Assembly (NCBI GenBank): GCA_029204225.1
Contig: CM055111.1
Span: 19,721,003-19,785,002, forward strand
DNA: 64,000 bases
Source: Diphasiastrum complanatum
Lineage: Eukaryota > Streptophyta > Lycopodiopsida > Lycopodiales > Lycopodiaceae
Direction: 5' to 3'
Part shown: one piece after another, positions 23,184 through 33,563 of the stretch
Position numbering within the stretch: the first letter of the stretch is position 1
Layout: the number at the start of each line of letters is the position of its first letter
Translations under genes and position numbers: made by a program
The notes under the pieces: generated by a model
The model's database searches: none
Seen by the model: only the letters and a program-made list of their open reading frames with translations
What the model was told of the DNA's origin: nothing

Positions 23184-23457
23184 CCCCATGCAACCTAGAA
23201 TAGCAATTGCCCTCCTATTCTTGTATTATAGCAGTTAAACACCATGCAAGTGCTCCCATGTACAATTATAGGTCTGGGCCCACATATGATTATAAATTAC
23301 TTTACTGGTCAAGCCTAGAATGACGAGGCATAACTAATAGCCACATGCACAGGAGTGACCGGCTATCCATGTCAGGAATTATTCCGAATTCCTCATACTG
23401 GACATGGACGTAATAGTAATTGAGGTGGAGGAAGATTGGAGTCATTCGATTAGAACT

Positions 23458-24016
23458 TGACAGATGTTACCTAGGCTTGCAAATTGAAAGGGACTATGAG
23501 GGAGGTAAGTTATACCTTCACCAGTCCAGATACACCCAGAAGATCCTAGAGGACTTTGAGATGCTGAACTGCAAAGGAGCGAACACTCCAATGCTCGCAA
23601 GGACGGTGCTGACGAATGATGATTGTCCAAAGATTGAGGAAGAGAGAGAACAGATGCATCTCACACCTTAGAGGAAGCTAATAGGATCACTGATGTACCT
23701 TGCTAACAAAATACGTCCTGATATTGCTTATGTAGTATTCAGGATGATCCAATTCTGCACGAATCCAGGCTCGACACATTGGATGATTGCAAAATGAATT
23801 TTGCAATATCTTCAATTAACGAGGGATTATGGCTTGTGTTATTGTCGTGGTGCATGCTTCAGGCTACTTTCCTATAGCGACGCTAGCTGGGCATCTCTCA
23901 AGGATGACTGTAAAAGCATCTCGGGAGGATGCACCATCGCATCAGGAGCAGCAGGTCTCTGAGTCAACAAGAAGCAAACCGTTGTAGCCCATCATCCTGT
24001 GAAGCAGAATATGTTG
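23458..24016 (+). pseudogene. Copia RT/RNase H fragment, A/B/D family
   Basis: It begins at RCYLGLQIERDYEGGKLY and continues through RNase H (YSDASWASLKDDCKS) to KKQTVVA. It closely follows element B at 14,220-14,760. Stops at LTP, IAK and AGL disable it. At 24,017 it joins directly to the 3' half of the family LTR, so the polyprotein end, polypurine tract and LTR 5' half are missing. Confidence 0.85.
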
Positions 24017-24313
24017 CCAATGCACTGCATGGATTTGAATGCAGTGCTTGAAAAAGCAGGGGAAGTTCAATATAGATAATTTCTCTTGTTGTGTCTGATC
24101 TAGTATGCAAATGCTTCTGTTGTTAATCGTGTGTCTGAGTTTTTTTTTTTCTCGTTCATTTTAATTCCGCACCTTGGTTGAAACTATGTTGAATGATGCA
24201 TTAATTTTATAAACGTAGATCAGTAGAGTAGCCTGATTACATTCTGGAGGATTGTAGGAGTGATTTAGCTGGCAGTGTCCAGTGATCGCATCTAAACTCC
24301 ATCCGAGTCGCAA
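24017..24313 (+). repeat. LTR fragment of the A/D family
   Basis: Matches the last 300 bp of the LTR at 40,600-40,860 (words 'cagtgcttgaa', 'aaacgtagatcag', 'ctggaggattgtaggagtga'). It stops short of the LTR end and the PBS at 24,313. Confidence 0.8.
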
Positions 24314-24539
24314 GAGGATTGTGGTTCCTTCGTGGAAGCTTCGCGACTGCAAAACCCAAATCGCGATACACGAACCTGATTCCTCATCAAGAACGTCGCA
24401 CAAAACATCGCGAGTTCTAACCTAAATATGAATTTATAAAGTGCAAGTACGGCTTTACATGAATTTAGGCACTATAACATATTTACATGTACAATATAAA
24501 CAATAATTTTGGATAATGTGGGATCATGAGGCTCCACAT
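24314..24539 (-). other. Left flank of element E, possible LTR start on the minus strand
   Basis: Minus-strand reading across the element E insertion site, with E and one target copy removed, gives a purine tract (GAGGAAGGGGATA) followed by TGTGGAGCCTCATGATC. This is the form expected of a polypurine tract and LTR start downstream of the H3-fold gene. No second copy of this putative LTR was found in the window, so the reading is tentative. Confidence 0.35.
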
Positions 24540-25359
24540 TGTGAGAAATTGGCAAAAATCTAGCTTGGTATTTTTTATGATAGAAGTTTGTAAGTGAATC
24601 TCACATGTGTGGAGGATGTTCCCACATGTGGAGAATTGTAAAGTAAATCAAAATGTTTGATATAGGGGTCTCATAGAATTTCATAGTCAAGCATTTAGGT
24701 GTAGGATGTTGATAGGGTCAAATTTGGCATAGATGGCAAATTATCCATTTCCACTTGTAATGCCAATATTGAGCCAAAATAGAGCCAAACTTGTGCCAAT
24801 TAGAGTGTAGACAAGTGTCATGCTTTTGTTTGATGAAGCTTAAGTGGTCCAATAGGATTTAGAGGTGGAACCTTGTGAGGTCCAATAGAAAATTGAGGTG
24901 TGCTTGAATATAGTCCAATAGAATTTAGAGGTGCATGGATCAATGGTCCAATAAGATTAAGAGGTGGCAAAGTGTGATCCAATCATAGTTAAGCATAGTG
25001 GTAGCTCATGAATCTATTAGTATCATTGTACTCCTCCTTTTGGATCTAATTGATTTTGAGATTGAGTGGATTTTGAGTGTCATTGAATTTCTAGCTTTCT
25101 CTCTCTACCCGAGAGCTCATGATGCATTTTCTCCCTCTACCCGAGGAGAGCAGCTTGTTTTTACTTAGAATACTTTTGGAACACTTCCCACACGTGTGAG
25201 TGAGAGTTGGAAGTGATTGAATGCATGTAGTAGTGTGTTTTTGCCATAGAATCAAAGATAGATCTTGAATCTCAATCTAGTCTTGATCTTGGTGCATCTA
25301 CACACCTTAGGAGATCACAAGTACATGTAGTGGACAATCTACACATGTGAAATTCAACA
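24540..25359 (+). repeat. 5' LTR of element E
   Basis: Begins TGTGAGAAATTGG and ends AATTCAACA, immediately followed by the PBS. It contains several 'aggtccaatag' direct repeats (24,870-24,960). It also has a hairpin-prone pair of 'ctctctacccgag' words near 25,105 and 25,130. Confidence 0.95.
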
Positions 25360-25372
25360 TGGTATCAGAGCC
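25360..25372 (+). promoter_or_regulatory. Primer-binding site of element E
   Basis: TGGTATCAGAGCC abuts the 5' LTR. It matches the initiator-Met tRNA 3' end word used by most plant copia elements. Confidence 0.95.
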
Positions 25373-26116
25373 TACCTAAGGTTACCATGCATTTTGATCC
25401 ATTTGAGTGAAAACTATTCATCAATCTTGAGCTAGAAATTGTCAAGGCCCATTTTCCTAGTTATGTTGTTCAATTTTGGATCAAAAGAGATCAAAAGGAC
25501 ATTGATTGGGTCTGACCTGGTACTGTACGGAATCAGGTGCTCAGACATGTGTGAGGAACATCCAATTTCAGTTTGGGAGTTTTCTTTCATGTTTGATCCA
25601 AAAATCTTGCTAGATAGCTTGTTTTGAAGCTATTTTTGTCTAGTTTCTGATGCAATCAGTTTCATTCCATTTGGTTGAGCCAATCAAAAGTTATAAGCTT
25701 TTGAAGAGGGTTAGGTAGGGCACCTAGACCTGGGTGGACACATGTGGTTTGGTCAAAAGATTGCTTGTTTGATCCAAAATCACAGTTGAATGCTTACCAA
25801 TCTCATCTATATGTGATCTAGGCATTGTTTTGAGATCTTAGCCATTTTGTTTCATGCAATATCATTGTATTTGAGTCAAATTTGGTTTCTTACTGTATTT
25901 CACACGTGCTAAGAGTGTTTGATCTTAACTTTGCCCATACTCCATCATTTGATGTGAAGTAGATCTAGTTTTGGAGAGATTGAGATAGCTAGTGAGAATC
26001 ATCTCACAATTTGTTGCAAGATCTTGCATAGGAGATGGTAGCACACCATTATTGGATCCTATAGTGAGAGAGAAGCAACATTTTTTATTCATCACTTTTA
26101 TTTATCTCCACTTTAC

Positions 26117-27966
26117 ATGACTTCAATGAGTTCATACTTGTTGCAACCAAGTGAGAGATTGTCTACTTCCAATTATTCAATATGGAAGTTGAGGATGGAG
26201 TCCATCTTGATACTCCAAGATGTGATGGACATTGTACTTGGGATTGAGGAGGAGCCTCAAGTCCTTCAAGAAGTACAAAAATACAAGAAGAGAGCTAGGA
26301 TGGCTCTCCACTACATTAAGATGGATGTCTCTAATGAGATATTGAGGGAGATTGGTGATTGTTCTACATCCAAGGAAGCTTGGGATTGTCTCAAGTCCAT
26401 CTATGAGGCTAAGAACACCTCTAGGCTCCTCAAAATAGTAAAAAGAGTGATGAGAGTGCATCTAATTATGTTTTGAGAGTCAGGGATATTCATAGGGAGC
26501 TTGCATGTATTGGTGACTCAATCAATCAAAGTGAGCTAGTCCAAGTCATTCTCAATGGCTTGAGAGATGAATATGACAACCTTGTCCAATCCTATGCTAT
26601 TAAGGAGGAGCTACCAAGTTTGGAGGCCCTTCAAAGTGTGCTTATTTCTGAAGAATCAAGACAAGAGTACAAACTCTTGAGGATGGACAAGCTATCACTC
26701 AATCATGATGATGACAAAGTTCTATTTGCCAAGCACAAAGAGAGGAGTAAGAAGCAACACCATCACTTCTCTAATGACAAAGCTAAAGACCAAGATGGAG
26801 AGGAGGAGGATACCTCTCATGCTTCTAATTCAAATCTCAAGAAGAAGATGATCAAGTGCTTTTATTGTGGCAAGAAAGGCCATTATGCCACCAATTGCTT
26901 CAAGAAGAAGAATCAACTCAATCAAGCCAACATCACCAATGAGAAAGAAGACTATATTGCAAGTGATGGAAAATGCTCTCTTATGGCATCAAGCTTCTCC
27001 TCTTCCACCTTTAACAAGGATGACTCATGGTATATTGATAGTGGAGCATCTTCACATATGTGTGGCTCGAAGCACTTTTTTTCATCTATTATGCCTTATG
27101 ATGGAGTCAAGAAGACCATATACTTTGCAAGTAAGCATGAGTGCAATATTGAAGGAGTAGGGATTATTCCCTTGAAGCTTGCATCTTCTAAAGATCTCTT
27201 TCTCAACAATGTTCTTTTTGTCCCAAAGCTTATAAAGAACATCTTAAGTGTTGGCCAACTTCTTGATAGTGGCTTTGATGTCAATTTCAATATTGACAAT
27301 TGTGTGATTAAGAAGGATGGTGAGATCCTTGCATATGGATCAAGATTTGAAGGCATTTACAAATTGGATCCAAGTGAGAGTGCAAACTCTCTTGATGTTT
27401 CTTATATTTCCAAAATTTCAAAGGAGGAGGATGACACAAGATGCACATATCTTCTCTCTTCAAGTATTATGGTGTATGATTATTCCTTATTATTCAAAGC
27501 ATATGTTGAGAAGAAATTCTCATTGAAGATCAAAGCTTTGAGGAGTATTGGAGCTCTTGAAGGAATAGCACCATATGAAGTTTTATTCAAGATGAAGCCT
27601 AAGGTTGATCACCTTAGTGAACTTGGTAGTGCTTGCTTTGCACATATTCCCTTGGAAACAAGAAGGAAGGATGATCCAAGCTCATGGATCATGATTGGAT
27701 ACTCATCCATCAAGGAGGCCTTTAGTGTCTTTACACTCTCTATTTCAAATGTGATCGTGAATAGAGATGTCATATTGCATGAAGATTCAATCTTGGAAGT
27801 GGCCGAGATCAAGGCTTCTCAAGAAGCATCACAAGTTATCCTTTTTGAAGGTATTCAAGTTATGATGGGGCCAATGTGTGAGGAGGAGTTTCTTCTTCAT
27901 ATGATTTCAAGAAGATCTTCAAGATGCATGGCCGAGTCTTTATGGCTCACCTTACATGGCAAATAG
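26117..27966 (+). pseudogene. Element E gag-protease-integrase remnant
   Basis: Gag begins with ATG at 26,117 (copia gag form, YSIWKLRMESIL). A frameshift in the A-rich tract near 26,436-26,446 moves into a 497-codon frame. That frame holds the zinc knuckle CFYCGKKGHYATNC (about 26,857-26,900), the protease site WYIDSGASSHMCG (about 27,028), and pre-integrase sequence ending in YKLDPSES. At about 27,480 it jumps to the integrase C terminus (APYEVLFKMKPKVDHLSELG, then VIVNRDVILHEDS), skipping the zinc and DDE core. Except for the frameshift, the frame is otherwise open, which fits recent insertion. Confidence 0.9.
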
Positions 27967-28783
27967 GGGCATCTTTCATGTTGTATCTACTACAACACAT
28001 TCATATATGCTTCTCTTCCTTTGCTTGAAATGCTATCTTGCTTCATTGAATTTTTTGGATCTCAAAGTTCAAGAAAAGCTATACTAGTTTTGTATGATGC
28101 TTATGGTATGGACATGTTTCTTGTCATTATTGACTTAGCTGTGTTTCCAATACTTTTTGAAAGCAAGATATTGTATTGTCAAAAGTATGCTCTTGGTTCT
28201 AGTAAGACAAGATTGAGCTTGGTACTCACTTTTTTGAAAATCATGTTTTCACATGTTTTGAGGCAAATTGTAAACTCCTCTTGAGATTAAGTGAAGCATC
28301 CTTACATCCTTGAGAGAGTAACTAGCCTAAAAAAGATCAAGATAGTCTTTGATATCAAGATTAGATCCATCATGGATATAGTTCATTGTATGTGGACTAG
28401 TCGAGCTAGAAAGCATAAGCTTGATAATCATCATTGTTTCACATCTTATGATCTTGATCTCCATGATCCTTATGAGGCTTGGAAGCCTCATATTTCTCTA
28501 TTTATGGTGCATCCATCATGCAAGTGGAACTTTCAAGGCAAAGATCATCATCAAGCATGGAGGAAGCCCATGATAATAGTGGCATATTGGTGGAGCACTC
28601 TTCAAAGGCATTGGCAAGAGATCTCTACCAAAGAGATCTTATCATGGATATGGTGAGGGTGCTGCTATGATGGATCCCTTGGCTGATTTTCACTTCTTAT
28701 GCATACCAAAGGATCCACTCAAAAATATTTACAAACTTCTCAAGTGATCTAGTACCTTTCCAAGCTATTTTTTTGAGGAGGAG
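27967..28783 (+). other. Non-RT filler of element E
   Basis: This 0.8 kb should hold RT and RNase H but shows no LYVDD, AFLHG or RNase H motifs in any frame. ORFs of 63-121 codons overlap; one contains SYDLDLHDPYEAWKPHISL. I recognise none. It may be badly scrambled pol or foreign filler. Confidence 0.5.
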
Positions 28784-29602
28784 TGTGAGAAATTGGCAAA
28801 AATTTAGCTTGGTATTTTTATGATAGAAGTTTGCAAGTGAATCTCACATGTGTGGAGGATGTTCCCACGTGTGGAGAATTGTAAAGTAAATCAAAATGTT
28901 TGATATAGGGGTCTCATAGAATTTCATAGTCAAGCATTTAGGTGTAGGATGTTGATAGGGTCAAATTTGGCATAGATGGCAAATTATCCATTTCCACTTG
29001 TAATGCCAATATTGAGCCAAAATAGAGCCAAACTTGTGCCAATTAGAGTGTAGACAAGTGTCATGCTTTTGTTTGATGAAGCTTAAGTGGTCCAATAGGA
29101 TTTAGAGGTGGAACCTTGTGAGGTCCAATAGAAAATTGAGGTGTGCTTGAATATAGTCCAATAGAATTTAGAGGTGCATGGATCAATGGTCCAATAGGAT
29201 TAAGAGGTGGCAAAGTGTGATCCAATCATAGTTAGGCATAGTGGTAGCTCATGAATCTATTAGTATCATTTTACTCCTCCTTTTGGATCTAATTGATTTT
29301 GAGATTGAGTGCATTTTGAGTGTCATTGAATTTCTAGCTTTCTCTCTCTACCCGAGAGCTCATGATGCATTTTCTCTCTCTACCCGAGGAGAGCAGCTTG
29401 TTTTTCCTTAGAATACTTTTGGAACACTTCCCACACGTGTGAGTGAGAGTTGGAAGTGATTGAATGCATGTAGTAGTGTGTTTTTGCCATAGAATCAAAG
29501 ATAGATCTTGAATCTCAATCTAGTCTTGATCTTGGTGCATCTACACACCTTAGGAGATCACAAGTACATGTAGTGGACAATCCACACGTGTGAAATTCAA
29601 CA
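28784..29602 (+). repeat. 3' LTR of element E
   Basis: Near-identical to the 5' LTR. Differences by eye include one T deletion in a T run near 28,815 and about eleven substitutions, mostly transitions. It is followed at once by the second CACAT. Confidence 0.95.
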
Positions 29603-29617
29603 CACATATCCCCTTCC

Positions 29618-31811
29618 TCAGCAGTGCAGTGGCTCGCAAACAAATTGCTTACAATCTTCTTTGTTACTTCCTTTTGGTTGGCTTTCTATGGAAAATAGCT
29701 TTTGCTCGGGCTTCATTTCATTCATTGACTTGCCTTTTGTAGCAAGGTAGTAATTGTTCTTCTGGTTGTAATCTTCCTGAAATGATAAATTCAAATAACC
29801 TCCCATTCCTTGATTTTCCAATGGTGCAAGGGGGTTGTCGATCAATGTGTTATTTTCAAGATGAGTGTACCAACTATCCCCAGACAAGATTTCAGACATC
29901 TCAGCAGAAGGGACAATTAGTGAGAGGGGTGCATATGTATATTTTGGGAATTTTTCTTTAATGTATAATTGTTGAATGGACAAAAGGGCATATGAAATGA
30001 GAGAACCAATATTTACATAATTGTAAGTATAGTATGGTTTGGTTATTGGGTTAGTAAAGCGAAGTATATCATCTGCTTTAACTTCCTCCAAATAATGAGA
30101 ATAATTAGCTTCCCAATCTGTGTAGATTTCCCACAGATCAAGGAATAATAGCTGACTAGAGACCTTGGAAGGAGTTGGATCAGGTCTAGGAACTACTCAA
30201 TTAACATCAAAAATGTTAATTGGGTCTAGCTTATTCCGATACTCATCCAAAGCTGGAAAAATATTGTTTTCAAATGTTTTTAGATATTCTAGGATATATA
30301 TATGCAAAGATCCTATAACAACGTGGATATAGTTAGTTTGCACATTGAGCTTATTCTGAACAATGGCAAGAGCAAAGATACCTTTTTGGTGCACTGTTAG
30401 TTTGGCCCAAAAAGTGTTTAGGCTAGAAAAAATCCAAGGGCTTTCCCATTGTTCTTTTGTATAACCAAAAAGTTTTGGTAAAAGAAGGTAATCCATTCTC
30501 CACTGGAGTTCTGGACTATTAAAAGGTAGAAGAAAAAATGTTAGTTCTTGTTGGAATGTCTGAAATTCTGTCTTTAGTAGTGAATACACTACCTTGTTCT
30601 TCCTCTTGACAGCTCCACTGTGTGATGCTTCAGCCTGCTACAAAATAATTGGTAGAGTTGCTGGTTGGTCTAAAGAAGCTATGTCACTGGTTGCTTTTGG
30701 CTTCACAGCATCCTCAAGGTCAGTCTGCACATCTTGATCTTTCTGGATTTGCTTAAAAACAATATCTATCTAGATGGCCTTCTCTGATGTATCTTTAACT
30801 GGCTCATCCATCTGCATAGACTAGTCTTGGCGCTGGACATGTTCTTTATCTTCAAAATTCTGGATTTGGCTTGATTGAAACTTAGCCTCTTCCAGTTCTT
30901 CTTTCAATTTCTCATATGAAACCATCTAGGGTTGCAAATATTGCAGTTGGAAGGTCTGGATAATTTTTTCTTGAATACCTTACAAGTTGTTGGGTCGATC
31001 CTGTATCTCCCATGAGATACACAAGCTCCCAATGTGACTTCGGCACTTATCCGCCATAGAATTGTCTCTTTGGCTTGTTTCTTATAGATTTGGTTGCCTT
31101 TCCTTAGTAGAGTCTGTAGAATTCTACAGCTAGGCAACAGAGTCCTGAAGCTGCTTTGATTTGCTTGGGCACTCTCCTTGTTGGTAATGGCATTGCTAAG
31201 TTTGTCGCTCAGCTCCTCGTTACTACTCTGCAAAGTAGCTCGTGCAACATCTGACTCAGAGCTCAAGAAGACACGGGGTCTCTTGGCCGGGATATGTCCA
31301 GGAGGAAGGGAGATAGCTGGCCTTCGAGATCCAGCCTTCTTGGGGACAACTTGCTTCTCTTCCTCCTAGAGGTAGTAGGCATGTTGGTTCTATCCAGAGG
31401 TAGGTCTCTAGAGGTGCTGGCATTATCAACATGCAGACCAAAATATCTGTCCCGAAGCCTTTTGAGAATGAAGAAATCCTTTGGCATGATGGTGACACGC
31501 TTACCATGCACTGCCAAAAGACAAGTATCCTCAAAAAACTAGGACAGAAAATCATCTGCAGCACCCTGCAAGGCATGCATGGCTGTCACGGCAAAACAAA
31601 TATCTAGGCCAAGTGACAGAGTGACATTCCATACAGATTGGCCGAAAGGAGCTCTAGGGATCAACAATTCAGTTGATCTCTGGAGTTTTCTGATCTCCCT
31701 CAGCCAGACCTGCTTCCTGCCACGCCTACAGCCAGTATCAGGGGGAACACGAGAATGGGATGGCTGTATAGTAGTGATGGCACGGGCGGTGGATTTGGTC
31801 ATGACCATCAT
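29618..31811 (-). pseudogene. Histone H3-fold protein with coiled coil and unknown C-terminal domain, broken
   Basis: Likely start at 31,811-31,802 (three clustered ATGs). The N tail begins MTKSTARAITT, echoing the canonical ARTKQTARKST. From about 31,690 the H3 fold runs without gaps against canonical H3: WLREIRKLQRSTELLI (helix N), then loop 1, helix 2 (TAMHALQGAADDFLS) and FFEDTCLLAVHGKRVTIMPK. His113 and the KRVTIMPKD core are kept; Cys110 is Leu. A basic Ser/Arg linker of about 60 residues follows to 31,263. A frameshift leads into a Gln/Glu-rich coiled-coil-like stretch (about 31,260-30,600), then about 350 mostly open residues (30,590-29,618) with no domain I know. Premature stops lie at 31,541, 31,132, 31,126, 31,084, 30,982, 30,928, 30,823, 30,772 and 30,640 (all TAG/TAA where Gln fits) and 30,199 (TGA where Trp fits). 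There is also a second frame change near 31,150. Confidence 0.7.
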
Positions 31812-32117
31812 TCTTGGAAGAAGAAAATTAACAAAAAGAAGTTTGAACAAAACAAAAGTGGATCAAAACAAAAAACTTTGCGATGAAAGGGCGCTTGAGA
31901 TCGATACCAGCACTGAATATCGGTTTCGAGCACAAGATCTATAGAGATTGTTTGTAGAAAAGAGATGCGCGCTCGAAAGCGATATTGCACAGCAGGCGGT
32001 ATCGGACTCGAGCGCACTGTGAGAGGACGGAAGCTTGAATTATGAAAGAGCGCACTTAAGAGCGATATCGAGAGCTAAAAGCGAAAATTTTGCGAAAAAA
32101 AATGAAAATTCCGAGGA

Positions 32118-32126
32118 CTTATATAG
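32118..32126 (-). promoter_or_regulatory. TATA box upstream of the H3-fold gene
   Basis: The minus strand reads TCTATATAAG about 310 bp upstream of the H3-fold ATG cluster. Upstream, 32,150-32,960 is dense in ACGT-core words (CACGTG and ACGTGTC), as in plant G-box/ABRE-type promoters. This is inferred promoter; transcription is not shown. Confidence 0.5.
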
Positions 32127-32128
32127 AC

Positions 32129-33011
32129 GAAATTTTTGCACATGTAAAAAGACGGCCGAGACATGTGTCATCAGATGATTAGACCACGTGGAATGTCTGT
32201 ACTAACAATGATGAGCCAAGTATGAGGCCACGTGGGCTGAGACACGTGTGCGAATACCTAATCGACACGTGTCATTCACGCACGTGACAGATGTTAGATC
32301 AATCATACTACGACACATTTATTTTGGCTAATCACAAGTTGATACGTGTTCCTTCGCCAGTCCTCCACACGTGCAATTTTTTTTTATAAATATGTCTTTT
32401 TTGGGCTCATATTTTCACGCAAATTCATGATTGCATTGCCAGATATCAATTTCAAACACACCGCTTGCTCTCATTACATCTTGTTGGCTAATATGCGCTT
32501 GGATCCGATACTACAACGTCCAGTTTCGCTTTGGAGCGCGTCTTGCAACCTTTTTCTTTTCTGCTCGTTTTCCTTGCGCTCGGATCCGATACTCCAACTT
32601 CAAATATCTCTCTCGAGCGCACGTTGATTTGATGTGCTTGTCGGACCTAGGGTTTGCGCCTGAGAGCGATATTTGGAACTTCAGTTCTGTTATTTTTGTT
32701 TAAAATGCTAATTTTGAATCTAGTTTGCTTTCTTTTTTTAATGGATTTTTGCAAATTTTTGCACGTGTGAAAAGACGTCCGAGACACGTGTCGTCAGATG
32801 ACTAGACCACGTGGAAATTCCGTACTGATAATGATGACCCAATTATGGGGACACGTGGGCTGAGACACGTGCGCGAATCCCTTATCGACGCATGTCATTC
32901 TCGGACGTGACAGATGTCAGATCAATCATTCATAGTATGACGCATTTATTTTGGCCAATCACATGTCGACACGTGTTGCTTTGCCGGATATCGATTTCAA
33001 GCACGCCGCTT
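32129..33011. repeat. Tandem duplication of an ACGT-rich promoter-like block
   Basis: A block of about 220 bp at 32,129-32,350 recurs at 32,752-32,975 in the same orientation (period about 623 bp); both start 'aaatttttgcac'. The match continues into 'ttgcca/cggatatc...tttcaaacac' (32,438-32,465 and 32,982-33,009), with about 80 extra bases in copy 1. Copy 2 is cut off at 33,011 by the segmental duplication. Between the copies, 'ggatccgatact' and 'gagcgc' words recur. Confidence 0.8.
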
Positions 33012-33236
33012 CAGTCAGAGTGGCATTTAGCTAGCAAAGAATCTAGTGTTCCATACGAGAACCAAACACATTAAGATTTAGTATCACTTTATACGCGTGA
33101 GGCTGTTGAGTCGTGAAATTCATGTTATTCATTGTAGTATGAACGAACAACTAGCTGATATTTTCACTAAGCCAGTTGTTAGAAAAAAGTTTGATAAGTT
33201 TAAATCATAGCTTTATGTACTTAAAGTTTGTTGACT
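33012..33236 (+). pseudogene. Copia C RNase H C terminus, duplicate
   Basis: Same reading as 18,152-18,374, through the RKKFDKFKS-type end to a stop, with several in-frame stops. No upstream RT is present. Confidence 0.8.
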
Positions 33237-33290
33237 TTAAAACTATGTATATGACTGTATAGAAAGTAGACTCTACTTTAAGAGAGAGAG

Positions 33291-33563
33291 TTAGAATTAA
33301 AGTAGAATCACCGTGTTATTGTACTGTGGGTCCTATCAGTAGATAAGGATCAATTCGCTTCGCCACGAGGCGATGGGACACGCGTCCTGTCAACGGCAAC
33401 CTGGGTCATGCATGGGTTGCATGAGTGAAGGACTATATGTATAGTGTATTTTCATTTTGAGAAATACAGTTGCTACGTGAGCTTGGTGTGGAGAGTGTTT
33501 TCTGTCTGTGTTATTGTGTAGCATGATCTCTGTTCCTATTCAAAGCAAATTCTAAGTAAAACA
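33291..33563 (+). repeat. Copia C LTR, duplicate copy
   Basis: Second copy of the 18,431-18,700 LTR after a purine tract (AAGAGAGAGAG), again followed by 'gagccagagg'. Confidence 0.6.

Larger units (their letters stand above)
18152..23340 (+). repeat. Segmental duplication, copy 1
   Basis: This stretch recurs in the same orientation at 33,012-37,200. Both copies begin inside copia C RNase H at 'cagtcagagtggcattt' and end at 'gaggcataactaatag'. Copy 1 includes about 1.08 kb (19,415-20,498) absent from copy 2. The copy-2 join has a short GCCC match on both sides. Contents: copia C tail and LTR, an unassigned 1.1 kb, a transporter exon-4 copy, a palindrome cluster and an LTR-like region. Confidence 0.85.
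24540..29602 (+). mobile_element. Complete LTR retrotransposon E, copia-derived, lacks RT
   Basis: It has two LTRs of about 820 bp (24,540-25,359 and 28,784-29,602), both TG...CA. The PBS TGGTATCAGAGCC starts at 25,360, the polypurine tract GAGGAGGAG ends at 28,783, and a 5-bp target duplication CACAT lies on each side (24,535-24,539 and 29,603-29,607). By eye the LTRs differ at about a dozen positions, so it is the youngest insertion here. Inside are gag, protease and integrase ends, but the integrase catalytic core, RT and RNase H are absent. It could therefore move only with enzymes from another copy, unless the deletion came after insertion. Confidence 0.95.

Noticed and set aside
24540-29602. 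Element E as an autonomous copia
   Set aside because: No RT, RNase H or integrase core motifs in any frame.
31263-31850. A functional canonical histone H3 or CENH3 gene
   Set aside because: A TAG interrupts helix 2, loop 1 lacks the CENH3-type insertion, the N tail is heavily diverged, and the frame continues far past the H3 end.
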